Positions 52,729 through 53,884 of a DNA stretch of 53,884 nucleotides are shown here, piece by piece. Origin of the DNA: an uncultured Bacteroidales bacterium (GTDB lineage Bacteria > Bacteroidota > Bacteroidia > Bacteroidales > UBA932); NCBI GenBank assembly GCA_947630665.1, contig CANRID010000013.1, positions 1-53,884 of the forward strand, written 5' to 3'. The notes beneath the pieces are model-generated. The model searched no databases and was not told the origin of the DNA. It saw nothing but the letters and a program-made list of their open reading frames with translations. The stretch's first letter is position 1. Each line of letters opens with the position of its first letter. The position numbers and the translations under genes are program-made.

Positions 52729-53553
52729 TCATTGTCCCGACAATACGGTCCCGACAATACATGCTATGCCTGCCAGGGTGCAATAAACGGCGAATCCCCA
52801 AAGTTTCGCTCTCTTTACCAGATTAATCATAAGGGTGCAGGCGAACAGCCCCGAAACGAAAGCGGTCACAAATCCCAAAGTCAAAGGAAGTATCCCGACG
52901 GAACCTGACGAACTGCCGAAATCCCCTCCGACCAATTCTATAAAGGCCTCTCCTAAGATAGGAATCAGCACCATTAAAAAAGAAAATCCGGCTACCTCCG
53001 CTTTTTTCACTCCTAACATCAGCCCGGTGGAAATGGTCGATCCCGAGCGGGACAGTCCCGGCAATACGGCTACCGCCTGGGCGATCCCCATGACAAATGC
53101 CTCCTTATAACCGATCGGTTTCCCGGACTTTCCTCCCTTTTCCGCCTTTTTAGTCAGGATTTCGCTTAATGACAACAATAAGGCGGTCACCAGCAGCATG
53201 ATGCCCACCACTGTCAAACCCGATCCGAAAATTTCCTCTACCTGTTCCTTGAAAAACATCCCGACTACAAAAACCGGGATCATGGAAACGCCTATTTTAA
53301 ATATATACTGCTTTTCGGGATTCATTTGCAGATTGAAAAATCCTTTCAGCAATTTAAGGATATCTTTCCGGAAAGCCACGATGGTGCTCAGAACGGTCGC
53401 CGCATGTACGGCGACTTCAAAATTCAGGTCATTGCCGGACTCCAGCCCGAACAAGGTTTTGAATATCGTAAGATGCCCGCTGCTGCTTACGGGGAGGAAC
53501 TCTGTCAGGCCCTGGATAAGGCCCAATACGACGGCTTGTATCTCGGACATCAT
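52729..53553 (-). CDS. uppP: Undecaprenyl-diphosphate phosphatase UppP
   Basis: A 274-residue membrane phosphatase (BacA type). GLTEFLPVSSSGHLTI (with the Glu-rich catalytic helix) and LPGLSRSGSTISTG (with the catalytic Ser/Arg pattern) are the two inverted-repeat active-site motifs, and multiple helices surround them. It dephosphorylates C55-PP to C55-P, recycling the lipid carrier used for peptidoglycan and other envelope glycans. The final codons lie in a short tandem repeat (GTATTGTCGGGAC twice). The DUF3098 gene overlaps its start by 4 bp. Confidence 0.97.
   Translation of the reverse strand: MMSEIQAVVLGLIQGLTEFLPVSSSGHLTIFKTLFGLESGNDLNFEVAVHAATVLSTIVAFRKDILKLLKGFFNLQMNPEKQYIFKIGVSMIPVFVVGMFFKEQVEEIFGSGLTVVGIMLLVTALLLSLSEILTKKAEKGGKSGKPIGYKEAFVMGIAQAVAVLPGLSRSGSTISTGLMLGVKKAEVAGFSFLMVLIPILGEAFIELVGGDFGSSSGSVGILPLTLGFVTAFVSGLFACTLMINLVKRAKLWGFAVYCTLAGIACIVGTVLSGQ
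52731..52744. repeat. Second copy of the ATTGTCCCGACAAT palindrome
   Basis: Identical to the 14-mer at 49680-49693. It overlaps the uppP stop codon and is followed by a partial copy (GTCCCGACAAT) within the last uppP codons. Confidence 0.5.
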
Positions 53554-53822
53554 TTATTCTCCTTACCGCGATACATGATTGCAAAAACTTCTACCGCCAT
53601 ACCCAACAGGATCACCACCGGAGCCAGGACAATGCGGGTAAAACTGAACATCCGCGGATTGAACGATCCCGGATCATCAGTTCCGCCTCCCAGCATGAGG
53701 ATATATCCCAATATCATGATTCCCAACCCGATCAGGATATAGGAAATGTTCTTATAAGGGATTGCGAATGCCTTCGCATCCGTTTCCGTATTCTTCAAAT
53801 TCTTTTGAACCGTTTTCTTCAT
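53550..53822 (-). CDS. DUF3098 small membrane protein
   Basis: A 90-residue protein with two predicted transmembrane helices (NISYILIGLGIMILGYILML and IVLAPVVILLGMAVEVFAIM), ending in a basic tail. It matches DUF3098, a Bacteroidetes family commonly encoded just before uppP and after ftsX. It overlaps uppP by 4 bp. The function is unknown. The reading frame remains open upstream to the window edge, but this ATG gives the family-typical start. The last 62 bases of the window are too short to identify the next gene. Confidence 0.88.
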   Translation of the reverse strand: MKKTVQKNLKNTETDAKAFAIPYKNISYILIGLGIMILGYILMLGGGTDDPGSFNPRMFSFTRIVLAPVVILLGMAVEVFAIMYRGKENK

Positions 53823-53884
53823 ATACCTTAATTCCGCAACATGATTGATAATTATTTTTATAAGTTCCTGGGCAACAAAATGTT

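Noticed and set aside
53823-53884. End of ftsX at the right edge
   Set aside because: Bacteroidetes often have ftsX before DUF3098, but 62 bases are too few to support it.

Overview
The window looks like chromosome from a Bacteroidota bacterium, most likely Bacteroidales. The evidence is family content (DUF4294, DUF3098, GSCFA, an L17 with an Ala/Lys-rich tail, rnfBCDGEA behind an RseC-like gene), many promoters with the Bacteroidetes -7 box TAnnTTTG, sometimes with TTG or TTTG 18-20 bp upstream, and few strong Shine-Dalgarno sites. I cannot name the genus. I see no tRNA, rRNA, CRISPR array, insertion sequence or prophage.

Layout. 1-4.7 kb: a glycosyltransferase cut by the left edge, a YhcC-type radical SAM protein, a YhcH-family protein, then an NlpC/P60 lipoprotein and a Tat-exported dipeptide epimerase (murein-peptide handling). 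5.0-10.8 kb, accessory: an ORF6N/PLD-like protein, a zinc metallopeptidase, and an operon of three exported proteins (flavodoxin, amidohydrolase-ABM fusion, CMD-cupin fusion) below an AraC-family gene. 11-21.7 kb: rpsO and pnp separated by an inverted META-domain lipoprotein gene, a DAACS symporter with an Asp/Glu racemase, glyA, a TrmH-like methyltransferase and a large secreted zinc protease. 21.7-35.3 kb, all minus strand: TPR protein, rnfA-E-G-D-C-B, RseC-like, DUF3108, dnaB, class III aminotransferase, zinc-ribbon coiled-coil protein, Nif3-like, MerR and two M23 peptidases. 35.4-37.4 kb: queG and GSCFA. 37.5-48.3 kb: the ribosomal operon from rplP to rplQ with secY, map, infA, rpmJ and rpoA. 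48.5-53.8 kb: M19 dipeptidase, GltS, DUF4294, LpxH, UppP, DUF3098.

Most notable observation: a 15-17 bp element, approximately TTGYTGYRCGGCTCA, occurs three times. Two copies lie 22 bp apart upstream of the flavodoxin operon and one lies upstream of the araC-type gene. In both promoters the nearest copy is separated from a TAnnTTTG box by exactly 22 bp. This is a candidate AraC-family operator defining a small self-regulated regulon whose products are predicted to act outside the cytoplasm, perhaps on quinone-like or aromatic compounds. Other unusual points: the S10-spc-alpha ribosomal cluster starts at rplP with its own promoter and lacks rpsJ through rpsC upstream; pnp has a structured leader; RnfB has a Pro/Ala/Val/Glu/Thr repeat tail; L36 keeps only two of four zinc ligands. 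Cell-wall peptide and glutamate/aspartate genes recur across the window.
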